Shown here in pieces: positions 63,604-64,000 of a stretch of DNA of 64,000 nucleotides (positions within the stretch are counted from its first letter, which is position 1; every line of letters starts with the position of its first letter). Origin of the DNA: Pseudobdellovibrionaceae bacterium. GTDB lineage: Bacteria > Bdellovibrionota > Bdellovibrionia > Bdellovibrionales > Bdellovibrionaceae. The position numbers and the translations under genes were made by a program. The notes under the pieces were generated by a model, which was not told where the DNA came from, did not search any database, and worked only from the letters and a program-made list of their open reading frames with translations. Where the stretch lies: assembly GCA_019637915.1 (NCBI GenBank), contig JAHBUV010000001.1, positions 1,830,565 through 1,894,564 of the forward strand, given 5' to 3'.

Positions 63604-64000
63604 ATGAATCACTCCTTGTTGATGGCGATCCTTTTGCTGAGCCCTTTCGTGGGCTTTTTGATCAATGGACTTCGCTGGCGGAAAAACGGCCCCAACCTGG
63701 CCGGCGGGATCGCCACCGTGGCGATCTTCATTTCCTTCATCTGCTCGGTTTTGCTGTTCGTCGATCTGGTGTCCATGCCGCAGGAGGCGCGCCGGATCGC
63801 CGTGACTTTTTTCGAATGGATCGCGGTTGACCGCCTGAAGATCGGCGCCGGATTCGTCGTGGATCCGATCAGCGCCATCATGATCCTGGTGATCACCGGC
63901 GTGGGGACCCTGATTCACTTGTTCTCGGTGAGCTACATGCACCACGACAAGGGCGTCGCGAAATACTTCGCTTACCTGAACCTCTTCGTTTTCAACATGC
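63604..64000 (+). CDS. nuoL: NADH-quinone oxidoreductase subunit L (3' end outside window)
   Basis: ATG 63604 opens a membrane protein that begins NHSLLMAILLLSPFVGFLI and reaches the NuoL landmark FVVDPISAIMILVITGVGTLIHLFSVSYM, ending at the window edge after about 132 residues. NuoL is the distal antiporter-like proton pump of complex I. Confidence 0.92.
   Translation, partial: MNHSLLMAILLLSPFVGFLINGLRWRKNGPNLAGGIATVAIFISFICSVLLFVDLVSMPQEARRIAVTFFEWIAVDRLKIGAGFVVDPISAIMILVITGVGTLIHLFSVSYMHHDKGVAKYFAYLNLFVFNM

Overview
This window is a compact, GC-rich stretch of core bacterial chromosome centred on the replication origin. The gene set points to a Gram-negative predatory or delta-type lineage, most likely Bdellovibrionota. 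Evidence for this is the origin block dnaA-dnaN-recF-gyrB-gyrA, a B. subtilis-type sdhCAB, etfBA, ParABS with a bactofilin, secreted subtilase and PPIase genes, and a nuo cluster made only of membrane subunits. The assignment is an inference from gene content and order; no rRNA is present to confirm it. I see no mobile element, CRISPR array, tRNA or rRNA. After start choices are settled, no gene-free gap exceeds about 220 bp.

Left part (1-28 kb). A tightly coupled minus-strand block runs ftsK, a periplasmic TPR-like protein, an LptM-like lipoprotein, dapF, dapA, dapB, transaldolase, a lipoprotein and a truncated gene; many junctions are 4-bp ATGA or GTGA overlaps. Next come queE, a Fis-family regulator and dnaB (+); rplI, a DUF2232 membrane protein and rpsF (-, with no rpsR between them); an FHA protein with an alpha/beta hydrolase (+); a secreted subtilase (-); sdhCAB (-); and etfBA. 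After etfBA (+) lie a DUF4230-like protein, a DUF374 acyltransferase, three consecutive parvulin-type chaperones, pdxA and a phosphohexomutase.

Origin region (28-55 kb). The dnaA/rpmH divergence at about 39.3 kb is the likely axis. Leftward (-) run dnaA, dnaN, recF, gyrB, gyrA, a TPR lipoprotein, and atpZ-I-B-E (Fo a and c). Rightward (+) run rpmH, rnpA, yidD, yidC, jag/khpB, mnmE, mnmG, rsmG, parA, parB, a bactofilin, and the b'/b/delta/alpha/gamma/beta/epsilon genes of ATP synthase. The ATP synthase genes therefore straddle the origin. Two perfect 16-bp parS palindromes sit at either end of a small antisense lipoprotein gene just before parA. The dnaA-dnaN intergenic region carries candidate DnaA boxes, TAG-type triplets and an AT-rich stretch.

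Right part (55-64 kb). A secreted GH3 (NagZ-like) enzyme (-), an outer-membrane beta-barrel protein (+), mfd (-), and then nuoA-H-J-K-L (+, nuoL cut by the window edge).

Nothing here looks like a wholly new system. The most interesting signals are regulatory: the parS pair bracketing a lipoprotein gene, a long dnaA leader hairpin that would cover its ribosome-binding site, an intrinsic terminator inside the signal-peptide codons of a chaperone gene, and a terminator-like hairpin before dnaB. Functional points worth checking are an LptM-like gene next to dapF, Na+-type residues in the ATP synthase c subunit, a shortened DapB, and complex I lacking its peripheral-arm genes at this locus.
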